This document shows, in pieces, positions 56,736 to 64,000 of a stretch of 64,000 nucleotides of DNA. Source of the DNA: Acidobacteriota bacterium (GTDB taxonomy: Bacteria > Acidobacteriota > Thermoanaerobaculia > Multivoradales > J023); contig JAJCXO010000253.1 of NCBI GenBank assembly GCA_029263395.1, forward strand, positions 1 to 64,000. The letters run 5' to 3'. The notes below the pieces were generated by a model. That model saw only the letters and a program-made list of their open reading frames with translations, had not been told where the DNA came from and did not search any database. The number at the start of each line of letters is the position of its first letter. The stretch's first letter is position 1. The translations under genes and the position numbers were made by a program.

Positions 56736-57526
56736 ACCCAGGGACCGTTCGGTTTGTCGTCGTCGTCCGCTGGCGGCTTGACGATCCGCAGCCCACTGCG
56801 ATCGCGCATCCGTTTGAGGCGTGCCTCGAGGACCTTGCGTTCGATCTTCAGCCGCAACTCGCGCAACGCACGGCGTAATCCGCCGCCCGTCAGAACCTGA
56901 TACACCACGGCAACGGCAGCACAAACCCCAAGGAATCCGGCCAGATCCTTGGTGTTGAGATAGCCCATGAAGGCAAAAAGAATTTCGAGACCTAGAAACC
57001 ACCGCGCTTTAACCGGCAGCACAAACATCAGGAGGATCGTGGCGTTGCCATAAACCGTCGCGAAGGCGGCGATCAACACGGTCAAAACCATGCTCTGGCC
57101 GCGCATCAGCACAAAGGCGTTGGGGCTGTAGAAGCCGCCAAGGTCCATCAGCAGCTGGACGCCAATCGACACCAAGGCACCAGCCCCAAACCCCCAAGCT
57201 AACAACAACCAAAACTGACGTTGCCCCAGGTAACGATAAACATCGCGGCCGAACCAGAAAATGATCAGCAGAGACAGCAGGAACCACAGCGAGCCAGCAC
57301 CCTCAGCAACGAATGGATAGGTGATGACCTGCCATAAAAATCCTTTTTGCCACACATCTCGGGACAGCTGAAACCACGACAGCAGGCCACTCGTGCCGTC
57401 GAAAAACTGCAGCGAGTAGGTGACGAACAGAACGGCGATCAGCGCCAGGATGTCCGGCGGCGGCGGTGCGGCAGAGCCACTGCCAAAACCGCTTGGCTGG
57501 CGAAAACGAGGTGGATTACCGTTCAT
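56729..57526 (-). CDS. Rhomboid-like membrane protein lacking the serine motif
   Basis: 265 residues. The N-terminus is Pro/Gly-rich, then about six membrane helices (ILALIAVLFVTYSLQFF, SLWFLLSLLIIFWFG, FWLLLAWGFGAGALVSIGVQLL, MVLTVLIAAFATVYG, ATILLMFVLPV, LAGFLGVCAAVAVVYQVL) and a basic cytosolic tail ending in D-D-D-D-K. WQVITYPFVAEGAGSLWFL resembles the rhomboid L1/TM2 region, but the GxSG catalytic motif is absent (LMRGQSMVLT in its place). I read it as an inactive rhomboid-fold protein. Function unknown. Confidence 0.78.
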   Translation of the reverse strand: MNGNPPRFRQPSGFGSGSAAPPPPDILALIAVLFVTYSLQFFDGTSGLLSWFQLSRDVWQKGFLWQVITYPFVAEGAGSLWFLLSLLIIFWFGRDVYRYLGQRQFWLLLAWGFGAGALVSIGVQLLMDLGGFYSPNAFVLMRGQSMVLTVLIAAFATVYGNATILLMFVLPVKARWFLGLEILFAFMGYLNTKDLAGFLGVCAAVAVVYQVLTGGGLRRALRELRLKIERKVLEARLKRMRDRSGLRIVKPPADDDDKPNGPWVN

Positions 57527-57560
57527 AAGTGGTGAGTCCTATTCTGATCAGCGAATTCCG

Positions 57561-58436
57561 TCAGCTGCCAGCGTTGCCCTCTTTGACCAACTCGTCTTTT
57601 GGAATCGCGCCGCTCTGAAACGCCCCGTCAGGCAAGATATCCACCAATTGGAGCTCAAAAATCAGCATACCTTCCGGTGTGCCAGGCCAGTTGCCGGCCG
57701 CCAAGTTTCCTGGGATCCACACTTGGCGCTTCTCGCCCACCACCATCAACCGGACGGCGTCGGCAAAAGGCTCCATCACCTTGCCGAGGGGAAAGGCGGT
57801 CGGACGCCCCCGCACAGTGGTTGAGTCGAACGTTTTACCGTCTGTTGTCCAGCCGGTGTAGTGCAACAGGACCGCGCTTTCGAACCCAGGAAACTCGTCT
57901 CCCCAGCCGGTCTCGAGCCGCCGTGAGTAGGCGCCGGAAGCGGTTCGCTCCGCGTCCTCCGGAGGTTTGGCAAGGCTCTCAGGAGGATTTGCGATGCGTT
58001 GGATAGCAATCAGCTCGACGTCGAACACCACGTCACCCGTCGGACCACTTTTGGGGTTCTTGGGACCGAGGCGTTCAGGGATCCAGAAGCGACGTTTTTC
58101 CCCTTCGACCATCAACTGCATGGCTTCGGCCCAGCCCGGAAAGACACTCTGAATCTCGAATACAGCTGGCTTCTCTTGACCATAACTGGTCTGAAACTCA
58201 GTGCCAGCGGCCGTCCACCCGGTGAAGTGCACCGCCACTCGATCGTTCTTGTCAGGCCTCTTGGTCCCGGTGCCCTCGGTGAGGACTGTCCAGGCCAACC
58301 CCGACGCCGAACGTTCCGCGTCCGCAGGAGCCGCAGCCACATCCTCCGGCACGGTCGGCTTACCTTGGGCAAACGCACTCGGCGCCGCAAGACCCAAGCC
58401 AAAAGACAGAGCTGCCACAGTCAGCACAGCAGCCAT
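57561..58436 (-). CDS. Exported protein with two FKBP-type peptidyl-prolyl isomerase domains
   Basis: 291 residues from the ATG at 58436, which starts a hydrophobic leader (AAVLTVAALSFGLGLAAPSAFA) with a likely cut after AFA. Two FKBP domains follow: one around VAVHFTGWTAAGTEFQTSY to VVFDVELIAI, and one around VLLHYTGWTTDGKTFDST to LIFELQLVDI. They are separated by a short linker. Expected activity is cis-trans prolyl isomerisation in the periplasm. The frame continues upstream through MITE copy 3 as far as 58739, and the leader lacks a basic n-region from 58436. An upstream start inside the element (for example ATG at 58565) is possible. Confidence 0.85.
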   Translation of the reverse strand: MAAVLTVAALSFGLGLAAPSAFAQGKPTVPEDVAAAPADAERSASGLAWTVLTEGTGTKRPDKNDRVAVHFTGWTAAGTEFQTSYGQEKPAVFEIQSVFPGWAEAMQLMVEGEKRRFWIPERLGPKNPKSGPTGDVVFDVELIAIQRIANPPESLAKPPEDAERTASGAYSRRLETGWGDEFPGFESAVLLHYTGWTTDGKTFDSTTVRGRPTAFPLGKVMEPFADAVRLMVVGEKRQVWIPGNLAAGNWPGTPEGMLIFELQLVDILPDGAFQSGAIPKDELVKEGNAGS

Positions 58437-58464
58437 CGACGCCGTCACCGTCGACTGCGCTCGA

Positions 58465-58688
58465 CTGGCTAGATTCCATCCCGCTTTGCCGTTTCCAGCT
58501 CGGGGAGGGAGGTCCCGCGGGGCGAGCAAGCAGCGAGCGTGTTTGAGCTGCTCGGCTGTCTGCATCTCATCTCCGGTGGCATCAATAGAGCTCAGGCAGG
58601 TTGCCAGAGATCCGGCGAGTTCGGAGCTGCGGCGCAGCCCACGAGACCGACCGAGCCCTCGATGCGTGCTTGGACGGGATCTAGCTAG
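58465..58688 (-). mobile_element. MITE-like element, copy 3 (inverted)
   Basis: About 224 bp, reversed relative to copies 1 and 2. The plus-strand right end, GGACGGGATCTAGCTAG (58672-58688), is identical to the right end of copy 1 although it belongs to the opposite end of the core, which proves an inverted terminal repeat. The other end (CTGGCTAGATTCCATCCCG, 58465-58483) is a degenerate copy. The core matches copy 2 closely (GCTGCGCCGCAGCTCC, CTCAAACACGCTCGCTGC, GACCTCCCTCCCCG on the minus strand). It lies 43 bp after the ABC gene stop and runs to within 30 bp of the FKBP start. Confidence 0.83.
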
Positions 58689-58731
58689 CTCTACAACACA
58701 GGATCCGATGACGGAAAACACTCGACTCGCT

Positions 58732-59580
58732 TTACTCATGATCGTGCAAACCTATCGTCTTTCTTTGGCTGTGGGCAACTTGTACGGTCGGCGAAGCCCG
58801 TGGCAAATAATGCGAGAGCTCCTCGCTCTCAAAAGCGGTTTCGAAAACGTTGGTCTGTAACAATTCGTTGGGTGGCCCAGTCTGTAGACCACCCTGCCGG
58901 TCCAGCAACCAAACCCGATCGGCAGTGCGCAAGGCCAGGTCCAGATCGTGGGTCGAAAGCAACACTGCACAGTTGGTATCAGGGCGACGCACCAGCCGGC
59001 TCAGTAGGCTCATCACCTCGACTCTACCGGGCAGATCGAGAAAAGCAGTCGGCTCATCGAGGATCAAAACCTTGGGTTCCTGAGCTAGGGCTCGTGCAAT
59101 CATGACTTTCTGCCGTTCACCGTCGGACAGGGTGGCAACATTTCGACGTGCGAGGTCGGTGACCCCGACGACGTGCATCGCTCGACGAATGACGTCTTCA
59201 TCGTGCGATCGCAGTCTCCCCGCCCAGCCGGTGTGTGGATAACGACCCAACGCCACTAAATCGTATGCAGAGAGCATGCCGGGTGCGGCGCGTTCAGGCA
59301 GTACCACCCCAACTCGTCGCGCCAGCTGATGTGGAGTCAATGCCTCGAGACTTGTCCCCATGAGCTCGACGCGGCCCTCGAGCGCTGGCTGCATACCGGC
59401 CAACGTGCGTAATAACGTCGACTTGCCGGCACCGTTGGGCCCTAACAATGCCACCAGTTCACCAGGGTCGAGTTGAACCGCGACACGCTTCAGTAAGGCA
59501 TGCGAACCCTTCCCACGGTAACCAGTGGTCAACCCGTCAGCAGCAAGCAGCGGGTGTTCAACCGAGGCTTGCTCGCTCAT
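58732..59580 (-). CDS. ABC transporter ATP-binding protein, FecE/BtuD-type
   Basis: 282 residues. Walker A GPNGAGKST (47-55), signature LSDGE (151-155), Walker B VLILDEP with Asp175-Glu176, and switch His211 in STHDLD. The helical region VVLPERAAPGMLSAYDLVALGRYPHTGW is typical of iron-siderophore, haem or cobalamin importers. Its ATG overlaps the stop of the permease gene by four bases. No substrate-binding protein or TonB receptor gene is in the window, so the cargo is unknown. Confidence 0.93.
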   Translation of the reverse strand: MSEQASVEHPLLAADGLTTGYRGKGSHALLKRVAVQLDPGELVALLGPNGAGKSTLLRTLAGMQPALEGRVELMGTSLEALTPHQLARRVGVVLPERAAPGMLSAYDLVALGRYPHTGWAGRLRSHDEDVIRRAMHVVGVTDLARRNVATLSDGERQKVMIARALAQEPKVLILDEPTAFLDLPGRVEVMSLLSRLVRRPDTNCAVLLSTHDLDLALRTADRVWLLDRQGGLQTGPPNELLQTNVFETAFESEELSHYLPRASPTVQVAHSQRKTIGLHDHE

Positions 59581-60647
59581 CGCGAAAAACTATCCTCGAG
59601 CGACCGGCGGCGAAGAATGATCGCACCGATGATTGGGGCGCCGATCAAAGCGGTAACCGCGTTGAGTGGCAGAACAGCCTGACGCCCAGGCAACTGCGCT
59701 ACCAGATCCGAGATCAAAGCGATGGTGGCCCCAGCAAGGATCGAAGCCGGGATCAAGATTCGATGATCGGCCACCCTGAAGACACCGCGCACCAAATGCG
59801 GCACTGCAATGCCCAAGAACCCGATTGGGCCGCAAAACGCGGTGACCCCTCCTGCCAACAGCGCTGTACTGACCAGAATTAGCCATCGGGCTTGGGTGAC
59901 TGCAACCCCCATCGAGGCGGCATACTGCTCGCCCAAAAGCAGTGCATTTAATGGCTTAGCTGCCAAGAAAGCGAGAGTCAGCCCGACTAAGAGAGTCGGC
60001 GCCAAAACTTGAAGCTGACTCCAGGTCACCCCGCCAAAACTACCGAAAGTCCAGGTGATGTAGGACTGGATGCGCTCGGCGAGACTGAAATGGATCAACA
60101 CCGTTACCAACGCGCTGGTGGCATAACCGAACAGAACGCCAAGGATCAACAAGGTCAAGGTCGAGACGCGGCGAGCGGCGACCATCACCAACGCCAACGC
60201 CGCTGCCGATCCCAAACTGGCAGCGGCTACCAGCCCAAAGTCTCCGACCAGCCCGAGCCCGGTCAGCAGCTGTGACGTGCCGGCGCCCACCGCCAAGAGC
60301 ACAATCGCCACCCCTAGACTGGCCCCAGCGCTGACGCCGAGCACAAACGGACCCGCCAATGGGTTGCGAAACAACGTCTGCATCAGCAGCCCACTGACCG
60401 CTAATGCCGCTCCGGCCAGGCTGGCGGTAAGAGCCTTCGGCAACCGGATACGTAACACGATACCGGACCAAGCCGGATTGTCACTTTCTCCACCCGCCAG
60501 GATCTGGACGACATCCAGCCATGGTATCGACACCGAGCCACCGGCCAGACTGGCCAGTAAACATGCCACCATGGCCATTGCCAGTGCCATCAGCAGCAAC
60601 AGCGGACGAGTCGGTGACGGATCGGGTGTCGAGCCTGGGGCAACCAT
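59577..60647 (-). CDS. FecCD/BtuC-type permease of a metallophore or vitamin B12 importer
   Basis: 356 residues with about nine to ten membrane helices. Family signatures are RLPKALTASLAGAALAVSGLLMQTLFRNPLAGP, LGVSAGASLGVA, WTFGSFGGVTW, and GPIGFLGIAVPHLVR near the C-terminus. It forms the homodimeric channel with the downstream ATPase (4-bp overlap). It diverges from the phosphofructokinase gene. A link with the NRPS product 27 kb away would be speculation. Confidence 0.93.
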   Translation of the reverse strand: MVAPGSTPDPSPTRPLLLLMALAMAMVACLLASLAGGSVSIPWLDVVQILAGGESDNPAWSGIVLRIRLPKALTASLAGAALAVSGLLMQTLFRNPLAGPFVLGVSAGASLGVAIVLLAVGAGTSQLLTGLGLVGDFGLVAAASLGSAAALALVMVAARRVSTLTLLILGVLFGYATSALVTVLIHFSLAERIQSYITWTFGSFGGVTWSQLQVLAPTLLVGLTLAFLAAKPLNALLLGEQYAASMGVAVTQARWLILVSTALLAGGVTAFCGPIGFLGIAVPHLVRGVFRVADHRILIPASILAGATIALISDLVAQLPGRQAVLPLNAVTALIGAPIIGAIILRRRSLEDSFSR

Positions 60648-60766
60648 CGGACCGGCGAGTCTATCTCGCCACCGTCTTCGTCATGGCCAATTGACCCGTT
60701 GCCACCAACTATTCTGTGGCTGAACGGTGGGAGTGACGTTCAAACCTCGATAAGCTCGGGAGCGTG

Positions 60767-62077
60767 ATGGACATCCCTTCAGTCAGCCAGCTCGACGTCG
60801 CAACCCTCGGGCCTTGCCGCATCCCGTCTCCTCTGCAACAACGGCGCGAGCAATTCACTACCGACAGCCGGGTTCTAGTGTGCGGCGAGACCGACGAAAT
60901 TGCGCCGTTTGTCGGCCACGGCCCGTTGCCGGCGTTCGAAGCCGCCGGCCCCCGCGCTGACATCTTCTTCGATCCGACCAAGCTGACCTGCGGTATCGTC
61001 ACCTGCGGCGGTTTGTGCCCAGGCCTCAACGACGTCATCCGCTCACTCTTCCTCACGTTGCGCCACGGTTATGGCGTCCAGAAAGTCCTCGGCTTCCGTT
61101 ATGGCTACAGCGGCCTGGCACCGAACCCACGGGCCAAACCGCTGGAACTCGACGCACCGACGGTCGAGAACATCCACCACAAAGGTGGCACCCTACTTGG
61201 CTCCTCCCGCGGCCATCAAGACGTCGGCCAAATGGTCGAACAGCTGCGGCTTCTCGACGTCGGCATTTTGTTCGCCGTCGGCGGTGACGGCACCCTGCGC
61301 GGTGCCCACGCGATCGCAGCGGAAGTTGCCCGACGCGGCCTCGCAATCAGCGTCATCGGCATCCCCAAGACGATCGACAACGACCTGATGTGGACACAGC
61401 GCACCTTCGGCTTCGCCACCGCCGTCGAAGCCGCCCGGTCGGTCATCCACGCCGCGCATACCGAGGCTCGGGCGGTGTGGCACGGTGTCGGGTTGGTCAA
61501 GCTGATGGGACGTCACGCTGGATTTATTGCTGCCCATGCCACCCTCGCCAGCGGCGACGTCAACTTCTGCCTGGTGCCGGAGGTACCGTTCACTCTCGAT
61601 GGCCGCGGAGGCCTGTTCGACTTGCTGGTGGCTCGGCTGCAAGCCCGTCGCCACGCGGTGATTGTGGTTGCTGAAGGAGCCGGGCAAAACTTGATCGACG
61701 GCGACGATGCTGGCCGTGACGCCTCGGGCAACCAGAAGCTCAAAGACATCGGTCGGTTCCTGCGGCAGGAACTGCGAACCCGCTGGGCCGAGCGCGAGAT
61801 CCCGATCAACGTCAAGTACATCGACCCGAGCTACATCATCCGCGGCCAGCCCGCCAATTCCGCGGATTCGAGCTTCTGCCTGATGCTCGGCCAACATGCA
61901 GTCCACGCCGGTATGGCCGGACGCAGTCACATGATGGTCGGCTTCTGGAATCACAGATTCACTCACGTACCGTTGGCCTTGGTCGCGGATCGTCCCAAAG
62001 CCCTTCGGCCACAGGGTGAAACTTGGCAACGGGTGCTCGAGGCCACCGGGCAGCCAGCGTCGATGCTCGGCACCTGA
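60767..62077 (+). CDS. pfk: 6-phosphofructokinase, ATP-type of the large-subunit group
   Basis: 436 residues from the ATG at 60767 with GGGAG just upstream; a GTG at 60764 is also in frame. Signatures: CGGLCPGLNDVIRS, GGDGT at 172-176 (Gly after Asp, which favours ATP; PPi enzymes usually have GGDDS), the catalytic base Asp204 in PKTIDND, and MGRHAGFIA. The N-terminal extension of about 70 residues and total length fit the group that includes Treponema and plant-like enzymes. It converts fructose 6-phosphate to the 1,6-bisphosphate. It starts a glycolytic run with gpmI and pgk. Confidence 0.92.
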   Translation: MDIPSVSQLDVATLGPCRIPSPLQQRREQFTTDSRVLVCGETDEIAPFVGHGPLPAFEAAGPRADIFFDPTKLTCGIVTCGGLCPGLNDVIRSLFLTLRHGYGVQKVLGFRYGYSGLAPNPRAKPLELDAPTVENIHHKGGTLLGSSRGHQDVGQMVEQLRLLDVGILFAVGGDGTLRGAHAIAAEVARRGLAISVIGIPKTIDNDLMWTQRTFGFATAVEAARSVIHAAHTEARAVWHGVGLVKLMGRHAGFIAAHATLASGDVNFCLVPEVPFTLDGRGGLFDLLVARLQARRHAVIVVAEGAGQNLIDGDDAGRDASGNQKLKDIGRFLRQELRTRWAEREIPINVKYIDPSYIIRGQPANSADSSFCLMLGQHAVHAGMAGRSHMMVGFWNHRFTHVPLALVADRPKALRPQGETWQRVLEATGQPASMLGT

Positions 62078-62112
62078 CGATTCGGCTGCTTAGATTCAGG
62101 AGACGTTCGACC

Positions 62113-62161
62113 ATGACCACCGACGCACCGTGAACCAACGCATCATGACCACCGACGCACC
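62113..62161 (+). promoter_or_regulatory. Duplicated start region creating a six-codon leader before gpmI
   Basis: ATGACCACCGACGCACC occurs at 62113-62129 and again at 62145-62161. The first copy has the better ribosome site (AGGAG at 62098-62102) but runs into TGA after MTTDAP. That stop overlaps a GTG at 62130 (GTGA) in the gpmI frame. The second copy is the in-frame ATG of gpmI. Translation may depend on reinitiation. Confidence 0.6.
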
Positions 62162-63833
62162 AAGACCTCCCCGTCCCAAGCCCGTCGTGCTGATTGTTCG
62201 CGATGGCTGGGGCCGCAATCCACATCCCGAGCATGCCGCGTTCAATGCGATCGCGCAAGCGTCGACGCCGCGCTGTGATGCGCTGCTGCGCAACTATCCA
62301 TGGACGCTGATCAAGACCAGCGGCGAGGACGTCGGATTGCCTGAAGGAACCATGGGTAACAGTGAAGTTGGCCACCAGAATCTCGGCGCGGGCCGCATCG
62401 TCAACCAAGAATCCGTGCGCATCACCCAAGCCATCCGCAGTGGCGAGTTATTCGACAACCCTGTGTTGGTGGAGGCGATCGACGGTGCCCAGTCCCGCGG
62501 CGGTGCGGTGCACTTCTTCAGCATCGCCTCCGACGCCGGGGTCCATGGCTTGTTGTCCCACCTCTACGCCTGTATCGAACTCTGCCGCAGGCGTGGCGCT
62601 CAAGAGGTTTATCTCCACCTCTTCACCGACGGTCGTGACACCGGTCCCTTCACCGGTCTCGACTACGTCCGCGAGGCCATGGCCAAGTGTGACGAGCTCG
62701 GTGTGGGTCGCATTGCGACGCTCAGCGGCCGCTATTGGGCAATGGACCGTGACAACCGGTGGCGTCGGGTACAACGAGCTTACAACTGCCTGACCGGTCG
62801 CGATTCGACTACCCCACACTTTGCCGACCCCGTCGAGGCGATCCAGGACTACTACGATCATCCGATTTCCGACAGCCAGCAAGGCGACGAATTTGTCACC
62901 CCGCGGTCGGTAGGTGACGATCCCGACGCTTCGAGGATCAAAGATGGTGACGCGGTCATCTTCACCAACTATCGAGGCGATCGTCCGCGCGAGATCTCGC
63001 GCGCCTTCGTCTTTGATCAGTTCCACGGTCACGTTGCACCATCGCCGGAAGATGGCGAGCGCGGTTTCGATCGCGGTGCCAAATTGGAGCTCACCTACGT
63101 CACCATGACCGGCTACGAAGAGCAGCTGGCCCCGTTTGTCGCGGTGGCGTTTCCCAAGCTGCCCAGGATGCCGGACACCGCCGGCGCCTATTTGGCCGAC
63201 CAGGGGCTGACCCAGTTCCGCTGCGCCGAAACCGAGAAATTCCCCCATGTCACCTTCTTCTTCAACGACTACCGTGATGCGCCCTTCCCTGGCGAAAGTC
63301 GACAGATGGCACAATCACCCCGGGTAGCAACTTACGATCTGCAGCCCGAGATGAGCGCTCGCCAAGTCTGTGACGCAGCCCTCGGACGGATCCAGGCCGA
63401 CGATCCGGACGACTTCATCCTGGTCAACTTCGCCAACACCGACATGGTTGGCCACACCGGCAAGCTGGCGGCAGCTGTCCAGGCCGCCGAAGTGGTCGAC
63501 GCGCTGGTTGGCGAACTGGTCGACGCCACCCTGGCTCGTGGCGGCAAGTTGGTGATCACTGCCGATCACGGCAACTCCGAGCAGATGTGGGATCCGGTAA
63601 CCAAGGCGCCACACACCGCTCACACCACCTTCGACGTCGAACTGATCCTGGTCGATCCAGACCGCCGCGACAGTGCCGCCGGCAGCCCGGACCAGAGTGC
63701 CACCGGCAGCCCGGATCAACCGTCCCCCGCGCTGCGGTCCGCTGGCCGACTGGCCGACGTCATGCCCACAATTTTAGATCTCATGGGTCTCGTCAAGCCC
63801 GATGCGATGACCGGACGCTCGTTGATTGTCTGA
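62145..63833 (+). CDS. gpmI: 2,3-bisphosphoglycerate-independent phosphoglycerate mutase
   Basis: 562 residues from the ATG at 62145 (GTG at 62130 also possible). Metal site 1 and the nucleophile are clear: LIVRDGWG with Asp20, MGNSEVGH with Ser73, [25 protein letters not shown], and [12 protein letters not shown] near the end. It interconverts 3- and 2-phosphoglycerate through a phosphoserine enzyme with Mn ions. Slightly longer than the usual 510-residue enzyme, partly from a Gly/Ser/Pro-rich insertion ([18 protein letters not shown]) before the last helix, which contains a short internal repeat. Confidence 0.95.
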   Translation: MTTDAPRPPRPKPVVLIVRDGWGRNPHPEHAAFNAIAQASTPRCDALLRNYPWTLIKTSGEDVGLPEGTMGNSEVGHQNLGAGRIVNQESVRITQAIRSGELFDNPVLVEAIDGAQSRGGAVHFFSIASDAGVHGLLSHLYACIELCRRRGAQEVYLHLFTDGRDTGPFTGLDYVREAMAKCDELGVGRIATLSGRYWAMDRDNRWRRVQRAYNCLTGRDSTTPHFADPVEAIQDYYDHPISDSQQGDEFVTPRSVGDDPDASRIKDGDAVIFTNYRGDRPREISRAFVFDQFHGHVAPSPEDGERGFDRGAKLELTYVTMTGYEEQLAPFVAVAFPKLPRMPDTAGAYLADQGLTQFRCAETEKFPHVTFFFNDYRDAPFPGESRQMAQSPRVATYDLQPEMSARQVCDAALGRIQADDPDDFILVNFANTDMVGHTGKLAAAVQAAEVVDALVGELVDATLARGGKLVITADHGNSEQMWDPVTKAPHTAHTTFDVELILVDPDRRDSAAGSPDQSATGSPDQPSPALRSAGRLADVMPTILDLMGLVKPDAMTGRSLIV

Positions 63834-63846
63834 GAGGAGTTTGCTT

Positions 63847-64000
63847 ATGGCCAAGAAAACCATCGCCGACATCGACGTCACGAATCGTAAAGTCTTGATG
63901 CGGGTCGACTTTAATGTCCCACTGCGCGACGGCATGATTACCGATGACCGACGGATTCGTATGGCCTTGGAGTCGATCGAGAGCGTCCTCTCCGGCGGCG
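63847..64000 (+). CDS. pgk: Phosphoglycerate kinase, 5' part (runs off the window)
   Basis: The ATG at 63847 has AGGAG upstream and follows the gpmI stop by 13 bp. The first 51 residues read [20 protein letters not shown] then [20 protein letters not shown], the classic N-terminus with the substrate-binding RVDFNVP motif. The enzyme makes ATP from 1,3-bisphosphoglycerate. The gene continues beyond 64000. Confidence 0.95.
   Translation, partial: MAKKTIADIDVTNRKVLMRVDFNVPLRDGMITDDRRIRMALESIESVLSGG

Noticed and set aside
58732-60647. Siderophore uptake system dedicated to the NRPS product
   Set aside because: It is 27 kb away with no binding protein or receptor gene nearby, and the predicted peptide has no obvious iron-binding groups.

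Overview
The window is a moderately GC-rich bacterial chromosome segment with tightly packed genes, many stop/start overlaps and several repeat families. The gene set suggests an environmental Gram-negative lineage such as Acidobacteriota (Thermoanaerobaculia-like) or a myxobacterium-like group: CHAT remnant, TPR-fused class III cyclase, Asp-box propeller, KorAB, R2-like ligand-binding oxidase and hybrid two-component proteins. The taxon is an inference; no rRNA or tRNA gene was seen.

Layout. (1) 1-1600: remnant of a CHAT-domain gene, a small conserved-type hypothetical gene, and a gene-free stretch with tandem repeats and a long nested hairpin. (2) 1.6-6.8 kb: signalling island with a hybrid histidine kinase, a stand-alone receiver, a receiver-PAS-GGDEF-EAL protein and an OmpR-type regulator. 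(3) 6.9-8.9 kb: three housekeeping-like genes (PilZ-like hypothetical, HD-domain protein, hotdog thioesterase). (4) 9.1-34.5 kb: a large NRPS locus. Two synthetases of 3236 and 4429 residues form six modules, A-T / C-A(nMT)-T / C-A-T // C-A(nMT)-T / C-A(nMT)-T / C-A-T-TE. A secreted Asp-box propeller gene is joined to the second synthetase by an ATGA overlap. My reading of the A-domain codes gives X (Lys2-like starter) - N-methyl (Gln-like?) - Ser - N-Me-Gly - N-Me-Gly - unknown, released by the thioesterase. Ser and the two Gly calls are well supported; the others are weak.

(5) 34.4-40.7 kb: TPR adenylate cyclase, SCP2-like protein, R2lox and a HAD 5'-nucleotidase. (6) 40.9-44.6 kb: lepB and the korAB pair for 2-oxoacid:ferredoxin oxidoreductase. 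(7) 44.8-50.9 kb: an RsbU-type phosphatase and a lytic transglycosylase whose 3' ends overlap, a Y1/RAYT transposase gene with adjacent repeat fields, and an ECF sigma / membrane protein / ClpX-zinc-finger mini-operon. (8) 51.5-60.6 kb: a long Lhr helicase, a 41-42 bp minisatellite, a rhomboid-like protein, a double-FKBP protein and a FecCD/FecE-type importer. (9) 60.8-64.0 kb: glycolytic genes pfk, gpmI and the start of pgk.

The most novel items seen are the NRPS line with its coupled propeller, a three-copy MITE-like element of about 215-225 bp with a 17-bp terminal inverted repeat lying just past the stop codons of three minus-strand genes, the minisatellite with co-varying hairpin arms, and the sigma/membrane/ClpX-zinc-finger operon.
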